This document shows positions 11,675 through 23,455 of a stretch of DNA of 64,000 bases, piece after piece. The position numbers and the translations under genes were made by a program. Within the stretch, counting starts at the first letter, position 1; every line of letters starts with the position of its first letter. The notes under the pieces were generated by a model. The model worked only from the letters and a program-made list of their open reading frames with translations. It did no database searches and was not told the origin of the DNA. Source of the DNA: Meconema thalassinum (Eukaryota; Arthropoda; Insecta; Orthoptera; Tettigoniidae); assembly GCA_946902985.2 (NCBI GenBank), contig OX336388.2:1506870545-1506934544 (forward strand), given 5' to 3'.

Positions 11675-12185
11675 TATGTCTAAAACCTCCGTGTTCTTTG
11701 ATTACCGGGACCCATTGCTCATTGATTTCAAGGAACCTGGTGTCTCCATCACTGGGGAACGGTACTGCACAACACTGGAGAAATTAATGCGGGCAATTAA
11801 GGCGAAACGTCCGGGAAAACTGCAACAAGGGATGTTGCTGCGTCACGACAACGCACGTCCCCATACCGCAAAGGTCATAACGCAGAAGGTAACGCCAACT
11901 CAAGTGAGGGACACACAAGCAGCCGCTCTATAGTCCTGATCTCCCCCGTGCGATTATCACGTCTTCGTTCCCTTAAGAAAGGCCTTGACGGGTCGACGAT
12001 TCCTGTCGGACGAGGATGTGCAGCAGGCGGTTACGGACTTCTTCACACAGCAGGACACAGTGTTTTACCACTCGGGGATCTTCAACCTGATACGTTGGTG
12101 TGATGAGTGATTCAATGCTCATGGTAATTTGGATACCGATTCCGGACTGTAAGGTCATACAACGGAAACTTTTTGATCTCCCCTT
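11675..12185 (+). pseudogene. Mariner transposase, C-terminal part, broken
   Basis: The open portion reads VFFDYRDPLLIDFKEPG, GERYCTTLEKLMRAI and HDNARPHTA, the strongly conserved mariner catalytic core; the Asp of HDN is the second D of the DDD triad. Two frameshifts follow. After them YSPDLPR and then DYHVF..LKKALTGRRF..DEDVQQAV..FFTQQ are readable in other frames, covering the third Asp and the C terminus. The start is cut by the foldback element. A probable terminal repeat (GGAAACTTTTTGATCTCCCC) ends it near 12,185. Confidence 0.85.
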
Positions 12186-12228
12186 ATATATTAAAACTAA
12201 ATAACTAGTTAACTAACTAACTCACTTT

Positions 12229-12470
12229 TTGCATGGCTCTGCGGCAACGTTCATGGCTGATATTCCGAAGGATGCAGGATTGAATCGTGGCGCGGTCTGT
12301 TGGCATATTAGGATGTGCAAATGGGAGGGAGCCGCGTCAGTAGATTTACTGGAGCGTTTAATATCCCCTTCGGGGCACAATTCCGGCACTCCGGCGTCTC
12401 TAAGAGGCACAGTAGTTTAAAGGGACGTAAAACTAATATTATTTTATTATTATTATTATTATTATTATTA
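12229..12470 (+). mobile_element. tRNA-derived SINE, family 6, diverged
   Basis: The body phrases GAGGGAGCCGCGTCAGTA, TCCCCTTCGGGGCACAATTC and GGACGTAAAACTAAT, plus a TTA microsatellite tail, match the better copy at 23,213-23,455 (opposite strand). The tRNA head is badly decayed. Confidence 0.75.
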
Positions 12471-13437
12471 ACTAACTCAGCGGCTCTCCTTTAATAAATT
12501 TTGCTCTCCGTATAAAATGTTTGCGATTTTGGCAAAGAAAAAGAAAGCAACTGTGCGATTAAATTACTGTTTAAGGATGCATATGATGAAGCAATTTTTC
12601 ATTTTACTGTTGAAAGTCACAGAATTGTAATTATTTGTTTTATATCTGTAAAACGAAAAACTGAAATATGTGTTAGAGGAGCAAAAATGCAAAATATAAA
12701 AGCCTACTAGAATGAAAAATAAACAAGGGGATTTTTATCTAGAGACTTAACTCTGTCACACAATTTAATAGTACGAACAGAATAGATTTTCAGTCGGTAA
12801 ATACGAGTAATGCCCAATTAAATTGGGTAGGGAGTATCTCTTTATCATCTTACTACCTGAAATAAATGTTACATGAAATATGAATTATTTTTACACTTAT
12901 TAACGGTGTCCTGTAAATTACGCCCAATGTAAACCGTGCACAGCACGGTCTCTACCTGGAGAATTTGTGGCTGATATCGACAAGACCATTGGTCTGGATG
13001 AAATCATTGGTCGCTACTTGGTTAGATGACTATCTGGACGAAAATTACTGATTGTACTACAATCGAGGGAGCATGGGGGCGTAAGCCCCAGGTTAGGTTT
13101 GTTTTGTATGTAGAACAGTATCGTCACGAGGATAATTTCTAGACTGGGCTTGATTTACGCTTATTTCTCAGTGGGTCCTATTTTCCCTGGGCGTGATTTT
13201 AGACCTACCCTTACACACTTCTCGAAAAATGGGGGGTGAGGGTTATTGACATGTTCCGTTCGTCAGTCAGGTGAACATCGTCATATCCTCTTTACTTAGG
13301 CTAATTTAGGTTCGGCGAATATTTATAAATTTACTCATATACAACATTATTCACAGTTAATAATCTTATAAAGGTTTCTAATTGATATTGTAGCGTGTCA
13401 ACTTTAAAGAAAACAAGTAGTTCCGTGAAGAACTATA
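12471..13437. other. No gene; one palindromic-family fragment
   Basis: At 12,788-12,845 there is a short TTTTCAGTCGGTAAATACG end fragment of the palindromic (hammerhead-bearing) family. The rest is unique-looking with no coding signal. Confidence 0.45.
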
Positions 13438-14931
13438 CAGCCTATTTTCATATATCCTACTTATGTTAATTGTCTCTAGCAACGTACACAATTTCAGTTT
13501 GATTGCTGTAATAGTTTCGTAGATATTGAGAACCGACTAAAAATTTCGGATGGTCGCCATGTTGAATTTTATATATGTAGGTCCTAGAGTTATGTACTGT
13601 TACATGCAGATTATTGTGTACGTGTAGTATTCAAACTACAATCGCATAATTAGGACACAAGAAGTAACAAGGAGATTTTAAAATTTCGCACAGCTGCCAT
13701 CTTGAGGTTATGGAAACAATCGAAATAAATTAGATGCCAGTGGATTACCATTCGTATAAGGATTTACTGTTCCAAGTTTCACTACACTCGGATGGTTAAA
13801 TTGCGAGAAACGTCCATGTGAATTTTTATATTTCGCGTCGCCTCCATGTTTGATTTGTGAACACCAAGTTATTTAAAGTCCTATAGGTGAACTTAAGTTC
13901 ACAGCCCCTATGAACATTAAGAAATTCAGTTTGATTGCTATAATAGATTCGTAGATATTCAGAGCCGACTAAATATTTTGGATGGTCGCCATGTTGAATT
14001 GTTAAATGTATAGGCCATAAAGTCATGTACCATTAAAGGAAAATTATTGCGTAGGTTCAATATTCAAACTTTCAATTCGATCGCATGACTACATCACAAG
14101 AAATAAAAACTTAATTTTAAAATTCGCACATCCGCCATCTTGAAGTTATATAAACAATTGAACTAAATTAGATACCAGTGCATTACAATGTGTATAAATA
14201 TTTCCTGTACCAGATTTCAGTGCGTTTGGAACATTAAGTCGCGAGAAAGGTCTATTTAAAATTTTCAACTTCACTTGGCTGCCATGTTCGTTTTGTAGTT
14301 AACCGGTTTCTGAAAGTCTTATAGATGGTCTTCCGTAGTGCCCTTTATCTCCGTAAAAGATTTCAGGGAGATACCGCTAATAGTTTCACAGATATGGAAT
14401 GCCGGTGAAATATTTCGCACATCCGCCATCTTGTGGTTATGTAAACAATTGAACGAAGTTAGATGTCGGTGCATTACAATGCATATAAACATATACTGTA
14501 CCAAGTTTCATTGCGTTTGGTTGGTTAAATCGCGAGAAACGTCTATTTAAAAGTCGCAACGTCGCTTGGCCGCCATGTTCGTTTTGTTGTTACCAGATTT
14601 TCAAAGGTCACATAATTGAACTTATAGTTGTTCCCTTTATCACCATACAAAATGTCAGGGTAATATCGGTAATAGTTTCGGAGATATTGAATGCTGGTGA
14701 AATATTTCGCACAGCTGCCATGTTGGATTGGTGAGTCGTAACAAAATTTGAAGGGTACGGTCGGGGTCGCAGGGAATAGTGCTATGAACTTACTGAGTTT
14801 CATTGAAATCGCTCCAGCCGTTTAGATTTTATTAGGGGGGGACACACACACGAATCACACACACACACGCACACACACACGGACAAAAGGTGATCTCATA
14901 AGCCTATTTTTTCAAAATTGAAAATAGGCTA
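13438..14931 (-). mobile_element. Family X element, ~300 bp internal units
   Basis: The right end is a terminal hairpin reading on the minus strand TAGCCTATTTTCAATTTTG..AAAATAGGCTTATGAG, followed by a GTGTGTGTG tract and CCCCCTAATAAAATC. The left end shows AGCCTATTTTC at 13,439-13,449. Inside are diverged tandem units of about 300 bp, each with ATGGCGG, GCGAAATATTTCACC and TCGCGATTTAACC phrases. Related copies lie at 3.1, 21.5 and 51.5 kb. No coding capacity is seen. The class is uncertain; the short inverted ends suggest a DNA element. Confidence 0.65.
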
Positions 14932-15058
14932 AAATATATTCCTAGTCTATAGAACTTCAATTAATGGTGCGTCTCTTGTTATTAGTACTCAAGTTATATA
15001 CCTTGCCCGGTATCCAACCTGGGAATATGTTTCCCTAGAGATTCAACTTGTGAATCCC

Positions 15059-15138
<80 letters not shown>

Positions 15139-15139
15139 C
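15059..15139. repeat. (TTA)n microsatellite / LINE tail
   Basis: About 27 uninterrupted TTA units. On the minus strand this is an (AAT)n tail immediately downstream of an RTE-like LINE 3' end. RTE-type elements often end in short tandem repeats. Confidence 0.95.
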
Positions 15140-18100
15140 ATTCTTTCTTTGATTCGGCCAACTAGGGCCACGTCAGTTCAACTGTCTCTTCTTCCGAGTT
15201 CTAACTTCCGCCCAGTGTTCCCGCATTCGTCTTCGGTGTTGTTCTTTTCTCTCTTGGGACCAAACCTTCCCTGTCTTCAGCTTCGGCTTTTCCTGGAAAC
15301 CTTTGTGCGTACGTAGTTTTTCCAGAAGTGGAACACGCTCCTGGATATCTTTAGGGGAAATTTCCATTTCACGTAGATCTTTCTCTACTTCCGTAAACCA
15401 AGCCCCTTTGGTTTTCTTATCTTCGAAGTTCGTCAATATCCGTTTTGATATCCTGCCTAGGCTCATTCGTGTCACGTGGCTATAAAAGGCAATCCTTCTT
15501 TTTCGAATCGTGTCACTGATCTTCTCCACGTGCTTGTAAAATTCGTGGTTGTGACGCCTTCTGTACTCGCTGTTTTCTTTGATGGGACCCAGGATTTTCC
15601 TCAAAATCTTCCTTTCTTTAGCCTCTAGTTTTTCCATCAGACCTTTCTTGTTCATTATTAGAGTCTCAGCTGCATACAGAGCCTCTGGTCTAATAACAGT
15701 GCAGTAATGTCTAATTTTGGCGTTTAAGGATATCGATCCCTTCTTGTAGATGTCTTTAGTCAGGTTGTATGCCATTTAAATTTTATTAATGCGTGACATG
15801 AAGGCTTCCTTCTCTGATAGGTTAGGCTCTATCCATTCACCGAGGTATTTAAACTTTTCTGCCTTCTGAACTTTTCCTAGTCCGACCTCCAGTTCCCTGG
15901 GCGCTGACTTTATATTTGTCATGAATTGTGTCTTCTCAAAGGAGATTTGAAGCCCAGCCTTCAGTGCTTGATTTTTCAGCTGGTTAAGTTGGTCTTCTGC
16001 CGTATCAATGGAATTTGAAAAGATCACTAGATCATCTGCAAATGCTAGACAGTCGATTGTAAGATTCATATACTTGTACCCTAGCCTTACGCCATTTTCT
16101 ACCCTTGAATTTTTCATTTCCTTCCGCCATTCTCTGATGACCTTTTCCAAAACACAATTGAAGACAAGCGGTGATAGCCCGTCTCCTTGCCTCACTCCTG
16201 TCCTGATTTCAAAGGCATCAGACATCTCTCCTCTGAACTTCACTTTGGAGGTGGTGTTGGTCAGGGTTTGCTGAATAATTGATTGTGTCTTGTTATCTAA
16301 GCCAAACTCTTCAAGGATTTGCAACAGGGTGGTCGATCAATTGAGTCCTACGCTTTCCTAAAATCAACGAAGGTCATCACGAATTCCCTGTTCTTGAGTT
16401 TCAGATATGAAAGGATGGACTTCAGATTCATAATCTGCTCAGCACATGATCGTCCCTTTCTGAAACCCCCTTGGTATTCCCCCAGTTGTGGATCGATTTG
16501 TTGTTCCGCCCTATTCTGCAGAGCTTTTGAGAGGATCTTGTAAGTTATTGATAGAAGAGAGATGCCACGGTAATTGTTCACATCGGTTTTCTCCCCCTTT
16601 TTTATGTAATGGATGAATTACGGCAGAGGTCCATCCACTTGGGAGTTTATCGCTCTCCCAGATCTCTTGAATAATTGCAACAAGCTTGTCGACTGCTTTT
16701 TCCCCTGCATGTTTCCACAGTTCAGCAATTATCAAATCTTCACCCGGTGCCTTGTTGTCCTTCAGCTCTTGGATGATCTTCGTGATTTCAGCCTTCGTAT
16801 GAGGGGACGAATCAGGGTGGTTGTTTGGATTTATTTCATAAACGAAAGGGGTCACTGGAGCCTAACAGTTGAGGAGGTTTTCAAAATATCTTGCTAGAAT
16901 CTGACAATTATCTTTATCATTGTGAGCTAATTTCCCGTTGGAATCTTTAAACTGTAGACTTGGGGGGTTGTATTTGTTCAGACTGTGCTTGAAGGTTTTA
17001 TAGAAGTTACGTGTGTTATTTTTCTGGAAGTCTTGCTCAATCTGTACCAACTGTTCCTTATTAAACATACGTTTCTCGCCACGGATGGTTTTTGATGCAG
17101 ATTTTCTCGCGTTCATGAAGTTGACCCTGTTCTCTTCATTTTTGTGACAATTCCATTTCTGCCACGCAACCTGTCTTAGCTGAGCTGCTGTATCACATTC
17201 ATGATCCCACCAAAGATGCTTTCTTGATTTTGTGAGTGGGACAGTCTCCTTTGCTGTTCTGACTATAGCCTCTTGTAATTGTTCCCAATTCTCCGGATTT
17301 AAAGTTTCCAACTTGTGGGTGAATTCTTGGTTGCTCCTTAGCTTGTCTCTGTCAAACTTATAAGTTTTTGTTGGAGTAATCTACTTGTTATTTCGTTGAA
17401 TTAGTCTAACTTTGATCTGCGATAGGTGATCCGAGTCTAAGTTGCCACTTCTCAGAACCTTTACGTTCTGGATCTCTCGTTGCGCTTTCCGTGCAATGGC
17501 GACATGATCAATTTGGATTTCACCAAGGTTGGAGTTTGGAGAAATCCAGGTATTCTGTTTTCTGGGTAGGTGTTTGAACGCCGTTGACTTTAGAACCAGA
17601 TTGAATGCTCTGCATAACTCCACAAGCCTCTCTCCATTGCGATTAGTTCTCCTGTGAGCTGGGTAGTTTCCAATAATCTTCTGATATTTTCGTTCTTTGC
17701 CAAGCTGGGCATTGAAATCCCCTAGCAGAATGATGGTATGTTTGTCAGGTACCTTTGAGAGGATATATTCTAGCTCCTCCCAGAATGCGTCTGTTCCTTC
17801 CGGGTCCTTCTTATTCGCCTGATTGATTGACGCATGTATGTTCACCATTGTGTAAACTCTATTTGTACACCGAAAAGGAAGAGTAGAGACTCGGCTGTTA
17901 GGGGATGTGAAGTCCACAATCGAACCCAAAATCTTCCTGTTGACAATAAATCCTGTGCCTAAGTGTGGGATGGTTTTTACTACACGTTTACCGGTCTTGC
18001 CTTTGAAGATTCTATAACCTTGTGACTCGAAGCACTGTTCATCCGTGAATCTTGTTTCCTGAATTGCAGCGATCAATATCTGATATTGGGACAAGACATC

Positions 18101-18540
18101 AGTAACCTGTTTGAGTTTGCCGGTCTTATGAAGTGATTTTGCGTTGAAAGTAGCAAAACAATTCCGGCGTTTGAATCTGATCTTTCCTGGAGTCTCCGAT
18201 ACCTCCAGGCATGTCTGCACAGGTTCCACAGAATCCGAAGGCCTGCATGCTTCACTCAAGGTGAAGGTGGATTGGTTACCACCTGGGGTAGTAGCTTCTG
18301 ATGAATTTTTCTCCATGCTTTGAACAGTTGAAAAACTGTAGATTGGGGTCAGTGATATTTCGCACTGACCAAAATACTACCAAGGTTGTGAGCCTTGGAG
18401 GGCCTCATGATGTCTTCCGGCTAAGAGCAGGCATTTCCTCCTACTCGAAAAAGGTATGGTTTTCCCGCCAATACTCGGGTGGCTGATTGCAGTGGTCACC
18501 CACTGGGCGATGGGGCCGCCACATCCCTACGCCAATATTA
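15140..18540 (-). mobile_element. RTE-like LINE, nearly full length, decayed
   Basis: Minus-strand element comprising a short 5' leader (about 18,317-18,540), endonuclease plus reverse transcriptase coding region, and an (AAT)n tail at its 3' end. It lies directly downstream of, and on the same strand as, the larger LINE starting at 18,545. The clade call rests on the coding layout (single APE-RT frame), the RTE-style C terminus (an 'IRHYCTVIRPEALYAAETL' segment) and the trinucleotide tail. Confidence 0.75.
15173..18316 (-). pseudogene. LINE APE endonuclease-reverse transcriptase, broken
   Basis: The endonuclease piece (18,316-17,381) shows FNAKSL, AIQETRF, LLGDFNAQLG and IDHVAIARK, the APE active-site blocks. 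The frame continues past stops at 17,381 and 16,862 into the linker and RT N terminus. RT blocks are NNYRGISLLS and GGFRKGRSCAEQ (16,581-16,348, shifted frame), then GVRQGDGLSPLVFN and FADDLVIFS with the catalytic Asp pair (16,324-15,776), and a basic C-terminal domain (15,775-15,173). Except for the frame-shifted block at 16,348-16,581 all pieces are in one frame, so the damage is three in-frame stops plus two frameshifts. It would encode target-primed reverse transcription machinery but cannot now be functional. Confidence 0.88.
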
Positions 18541-18681
18541 TTATTTATTTTGCGCATGCGCTTACACATTCTCAGCATTTGCTGGAAAGAAAACATTTAC
18601 AATCCCAGATACCGTACACATCACAAGGGGCAAATTCTTGGTGACTGCATTGAGTAGTAGCTTCATATTCCCCTCATTGCT

Positions 18682-19849
18682 TCAGGCCTGATTGCCCAAG
18701 AACAGCCTTACTACGCGACACGTAGAAAGTATGACTGTTTTCTGCATCAGTTTGAAAAGGCCTGGGTCTAATTTCAACGCCGTGAGCGATTCCTTTAAGT
18801 TGTTGGGAATCACGCCAGTGCTGGAGATAATAATAGGAACTGTCCTGACTTGTGCCATGTGCCATTGCTTCCTTATCAGTTCTGAAAGCACTGTGTATTT
18901 TGACAGCTTTTCAACATGCTTTGTTAGTATGTTGCCACTGTTTGGGATCGCCACATCTATGAAGGTGGTGTGCTTCATGCATTTGTCAACAAGAACTAAA
19001 TCAGGTCTGTTGTGCACAGCTGATTGGTCTGTCAATACAGTACGATCCCAGTACAACGTAAAGCTGTCATTTTCCAGTACACTTTCAGGAGCATATTTGT
19101 AGTACGGCACTTTCTCTTGGCTCAGCAGTTGAAGTTGTATAGCCAATTCTTGATGTACTATCTTGGCAACAAAAGCATGTCTCTTCCTATATTCTGTCCC
19201 TGCAAAATGGCGACAACCTGATATAATATGCTGAACAGTCTCAGATGTTGGGCAACCGTATCTGCAATGGTCATCTTGCACAGATGCATCCATGATTATG
19301 AACTTTAGGTAGTTCCTCTTGGGGACAACCTGGTCCTGAATAGCCATCATAAAGCCTTCTGTTTCAGGAAACATCTGCCCAGAAATCAACCAAAAGTTCG
19401 ACGCTAGCTTGTCGACGTGAGTTTGGATGACTTCATTGGGATGTCTTCCGTGTTGTGGCTTGGACAACCAGGCATTGAATCTATCCAAATCACTGCGCAC
19501 CTGAATTTGAGTCTCTTGCTGACTTAAGAGTAGTGGAGTTGAATCATCTGCTTCTGTGACAGCCCTGTGCAGCATCGAATGGTTCGATACAGAACAGAAG
19601 TATTTTCTTAGCTCATAGATCTGTCGAGCTAATTGGATGTATATCAACAATTCCTCTCCCACCCATATGTCTCGGTAACATGACTCGTTCCACAGATGTC
19701 CTGGGATGGTGTTTTCGTGACTTGGTCAGTGATGTTCTAATTTTTTGTTCTAAACTTGCAATGTCAGTTTTACTCCACTTGATGACCCCAAGCGAGTAAC
19801 TAAGAATAGGGACAGCATAAGCGTTGATTGCCTTAACCAAGTTTTTACT
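18682..19849 (-). pseudogene. LINE C terminus: zinc knuckle and restriction-like endonuclease
   Basis: The 326-residue open piece (19,662-18,682) contains DHCRYGCPTSETVQHIISGC, a CCHC zinc knuckle, then YWDR..RPDLVLVDK and TTFIDVAIP, matching the PD..D/E core of the restriction-like endonuclease that cuts target DNA in R2-type elements. Upstream, 19,840-19,613 in another frame carries INAYAVPILSYSLGVIKW, the end of the RT thumb region; a frameshift near 19,640 joins the two. The piece is interrupted upstream by the palindromic element at 19,850. Confidence 0.85.
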
Positions 19850-19951
19850 ACAAGAGTTTAGTGCCTTTCAGTCGGTCAACACGAATGTACCCAAAAGAGA
19901 TGGGTTATGCCCTAATCCTGAAATAAATTACATGAGATTAATAAAACACTA

Positions 19952-19992
19952 GGATGACCAGTTTCGATCGTCAAGCGATCATCATCAGATCC
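19952..19992 (-). ncRNA. Hammerhead-ribozyme-like motif (left arm)
   Basis: Mirror copy of the motif at 20,572-20,612, on the opposite strand because it lies in the other arm. The core CTGATGA, hairpin, GAAA and the GGAT/ATCC stem I are identical. Confidence 0.6.
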
Positions 19993-20571
19993 AATACACT
20001 TAGGCTATAAAATCTATGTTTGAAATACAGGTGAAAATATTTACAATATGTACAATTATTTAGTTGCAGTATTGGTACTGCAACTGTCAGTGTATGCTAA
20101 ATGCAGTATATATGTTAGGTGAAATGCTAAATGGTGATGGCTATCCGGAGATTGTACTTTAGAGAGATTATATGGTTGTAAACTATGGTTAAACTATAAA
20201 ATTTTAGGCTAACTACTTATCTGATTGTCTTCCGTACTACAGCTATTCGCAGTTTCCGTGCTCACTTGAACTCGCTGTGCGGTCGACTGCGAGTTCAAGT
20301 GAGCACGGAAACTGCGAATAGCTGTAGTACGGAAGACAATCAGATAAGTAGTTAGACTAAAATTTTATAGTTTAACCATAGTTTACAACCATATAATCTC
20401 TCTAAAGTACAATCTCCGGATAGCCATCACCATTTAGCATTTCACCTAACATATATACTGCATTTAGCATACACTGACAGTTGCAGTACCAATACTGCAA
20501 CTAAATAATTGTACATATTGTAAATATTTTCACCTGTATTTCAAACATAGATTTTATAGCCTAAGTGTATT

Positions 20572-20612
20572 GGATCTGATGATGATCGCTTGACGATCGA
20601 AACTGGTCATCC
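20572..20612 (+). ncRNA. Hammerhead-ribozyme-like motif (right arm)
   Basis: GGAT (stem I), then core CTGATGA (20,576-20,582), one extra T, stem II GATCG/CGATC with loop CTTGA, core GAA (20,599-20,601), a 2-bp stem III AC/GT with a 2-nt loop, cleavage-site C (20,608), and ATCC closing stem I. All conserved hammerhead positions are present. The extra T between A9 and stem II is the only deviation. Three other diverged copies in the window keep the fold partly by compensatory changes. Very short stem III is typical of retroelement hammerheads. Confidence 0.62.
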
Positions 20613-20752
20613 TAGTGTTTTATTAATCTCATGTAATTTATTTCAGGATTAGGGCATAACCCATCTCTTTTGGGTACATTCGTGTTGACCGACTGAAAAG
20701 CACTAAACTCTTGTTTACTAAGGCAACACTGAAAATATGGCTTCAAACACCA

Positions 20753-21537
20753 CAAGTTTTTACTGTTGAGGCTGGTGTTAGAAACAAGCTTAATTCTTCT
20801 GACAAATTCCTTCGTCAGATCTTGTTTCACTACTGAGTGTTCTATGTGTCTGGCTTGCTTCATTCCCAGATACTTGTAGGTCTCGCTAGTGAGCATTGTT
20901 GCAATCTGCTGGCCCTGAGCTGTTTCATATACACCTTCCTGCAGCTTGCCTTTCATAATGTTCAGCGTCTTACTTTTCTCCAGCCCGAGTTCCATTTTCA
21001 CATCCTGTGAAAAGGTTTCCACTATCTTCAACAGAAACTCTAGTTGTGCTCTGGTGGCAGCATATAGCTTTAGGTCATCCATATACAGGAGATGGTTGAG
21101 CTTTGCAAGCTCCCTGGAGTTCTTCTTGATACTGAATCCATATTTTGTTGAATTAAGTTGGTTTGATAGTGGGTTCATCGCGAGACAGAACCCTAATGGG
21201 CTCAAGGAGTCTCCTTGGAATATTCCCTTGTGGATTGGGATCATACTTGTTGCAATACTGCCATTTGTAGTACTAAGGCACATCACTGTACGCCACGTTG
21301 TCATGGCGTGTTCCAAGAAATATATAATCTGAGGATCAATCTTATACACTGACAAAATATGGATCAACCAATCATGGGGCACGGAATCATAGGCCTTCTT
21401 GTAGTCAATATATGCCGTGAATAAATTTCTGTTATTGGTAAAGGCCTGGTTAGAAACCACTGAGTCAATGATAAGTATTTCTTTACACCCTTTGGACCCT
21501 TTCGTGCATCCTTTTCGTTGTGTTGCTATGATGTTAT
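20753..21537 (-). pseudogene. LINE reverse transcriptase, central part
   Basis: Open from 21,460 to the palindromic element. Blocks seen are FTAYIDYKKAYDSVPHDWL, then HKGIFQGDSLSPLGFCLAMN, and LLYMDDLKLYA, with the catalytic YMDD pair. The preceding CTKGSKGCKE stretch (21,470-21,510) is in frame and belongs to the RT too. The piece is cut on its 5' side by the X element at 21,538. Confidence 0.85.
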
Positions 21538-21603
21538 TAGCCTACTTTCGATTTTTGCAAAAAATGAAAGTAGACTTATGAGATCAACACAGGGCGAAAA
21601 AAA

Positions 21604-21710
21604 TGTGTCTGTCTGTGTGTGTATGTGTGTGTGTGAGTCTGTGTGTGTATATGTGTGTGTGTGAGTCTGTGTGTGTGTGTGTGTCTGTGTGTGTGAGAGT
21701 GTGTGTACTC
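21604..21710. repeat. GT-rich simple repeat
   Basis: Imperfect (TG)n with TCTG interruptions, at the same position as the shorter GTGTGTG tract in the other family X copies. Confidence 0.9.
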
Positions 21711-22380
21711 TGAATGTCTGTCCCCCCCTATCAATTCGAACACGGTGAATGCGAATTGAACGAAATTTGGTACAACGGTAGCACTAGCAAAGGACACCTC
21801 AGTGTCATGTTTTATATCGCCGTCATCTGTACTAAAACTGAATGGCAGCCACTCAAACGTTCAAAACGTAAAATCAAATAACGACTAACCAAATCATCCG
21901 ATCTCTACCAAATTTGGTAAAAACATACCTTCGTATAGGATGCGTCTTGTGACCAAACTACAAGGTCGTCCGCCATACCATTTCAGGATGGCGGCCGTGC
22001 GAATTATGCAAACTTTATAATCCATATCATGGTACCCACCAGTTCCGATTATCGAGCCGAGAATCGTTTTAACTGTTCTAAAGGAAGAGGCACGTTCGAA
22101 ATTAAAAGTTTATTTTGTAATACTATAGTGCAGACGTGATTTTAAAAAGCTGAGCTGATTCAGTAATAAGACAAGATGGCAGCGGATATCTTGTGCCTGA
22201 CTTATATTTCACTAATTTGAGTATTGCATGCAATATAGCGTACTGATACAAAATAAATAAACTTTGTATGAAATGCTTTATATATAAATAATATACTCCA
22301 GTGATGAAATCGTTTAGTATAAATCATTATTTGCTAACAAGTTCTATGTAAGTCATTTTATATAGAACGATATTCGTTGA

Positions 22381-22455
22381 CACAATTAGCTCAGTGGTAG
22401 AGCGTTAGCCTATCGCTCAAATGCCTGTGGTTCAAACCCGATCAGAGCTAGGTTT
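22381..22455 (+). other. tRNA-like sequence, not a clean tRNA
   Basis: A box TAGCTCAGTGGTAGAGCG and B box GGTTCAAACCC are present at the right spacing, but the acceptor ends (GACACAA.. against ..ATCAGAG) do not pair and the T stem has mismatches. It is probably the head of an old SINE inside the X element rather than a tRNA gene. Confidence 0.55.
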
Positions 22456-22959
22456 TTTGCTTGATATGTTATATGTTTATTGTTTTGTAATGACTCAGAT
22501 GTTTTACAATTAAGCGTTATATTGTGCATATTATGGTGTAAAATATATATTTAATTAAAACATAATTCGCTAGCAGATTTACTCGAGACATCTAGCTGCC
22601 AAAAAGGTAACTGCACGCCGACTAACTTATTAACTTCCAGATTTTATTGAAAAGTTTCTTCTTCTGGCCGCTAGAATGCACTCGCTCTGTTAGGATTATA
22701 TTGTTCGATATTTCACCACTAGATGTCACGACTAGTCTACGTGGGGCTCCATTGATTACTATACCATTGGCATTCTATGCGCATCGAATTTGAAGAATGA
22801 AAAGATGATACTACGATACATTTTTACTTTTTATTTTAAAGGGTTTGTAACAGCCTATTTTGCGTTACTTGAAAATGTTATTTGAAGTAAAGAACAAAAC
22901 GATTTCACATAGTAGTTTGTATACACACGTCTCTGTAGGGACATGGAGAGATTTGTTAA

Positions 22960-23125
22960 TTCAATTAGGGTTTTCGATTCCCGGTCAATGCAAGTGAGAT
23001 TTTCGAAGTGAAATGCCATGTCCTGTGGTTCGGATTCCACGTAAAAAGGAGGTCCCGTGGCTCATAATCACAAGATTCACGGTCACGTAAAACTACAATC
23101 TTCCTTCCTTTTTTTTTTCAATTAG
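22960..23125 (+). mobile_element. SINE family 5, 5'-truncated
   Basis: Starts at the B box (TTCGATTCCCGGTCAATGC), then runs through AATGCCATGTCCTGTGG and AAAAAGGAGGTCCCGTGG to CTTCCTTCCTTTTT, collinear with the complement of the 36,452-36,647 copy. The tRNA head is missing. Confidence 0.82.
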
Positions 23126-23212
23126 GGTTGTGAAAGCCATGCACAACCAGACGTGTAAAGACATGCCTCAACTCAAAGTTGGATGTTGCCCACGGCAGGT
23201 CGTATATGTAAT

Positions 23213-23455
23213 AATAATAATAATAATAATAATAATGTTATTGGTTTTACATCCCTTTTAACTACTGCTGCTTTTAGAGACACCGGGATGCCGGAATTTT
23301 GGCCCGAAGGGGATCTTTAACGTGCCAGTAAATGTACTGACACGGCTCCCTCGCATTTGTGCACCCTCAAATGCCAGCTGACTGCGCCAGGATACGAACC
23401 TGCAACCTAGGGCCCAGCAAGCGAGAACGTTACCGCTGAGCCACGCAGCCAGTCC
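23213..23455 (-). mobile_element. tRNA-derived SINE, family 6
   Basis: The minus-strand head GGCTGCGTGGCTCAGCGGTA (A box) is followed by GCAGGTTCGTATCCTGG (B box), a ~170 bp body and an (ATT)n tail at 23,213-23,236. It is inserted in the family X element. Confidence 0.85.

Larger units (their letters stand above)
19850..20752. mobile_element. Palindromic element, ~430 bp arms (probable Penelope-like inverted pLTRs)
   Basis: The left arm (19,850 to about 20,270) and right arm (about 20,290 to 20,715) are almost perfect reverse complements with a ~20 bp centre. A unique 37-bp tail (20,716-20,752) follows the right arm only. A 12-bp target duplication CAAGTTTTTACT (19,838-19,849 and 20,753-20,764) lies inside LINE coding sequence. 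Each arm has a hammerhead-like core. Long variable target duplications, asymmetric tails, inverted pseudo-LTRs and hammerheads are all known for Penelope-like elements; the assignment is inference because no RT is present. Confidence 0.8.

Noticed and set aside
15050..15316. Frame with a long poly-isoleucine run
   Set aside because: Translation of the (TTA)n microsatellite and the antisense of a LINE C terminus.
22381..22455. Possible tRNA gene
   Set aside because: Acceptor stem does not pair and the T stem has mismatches; treated as a SINE head.
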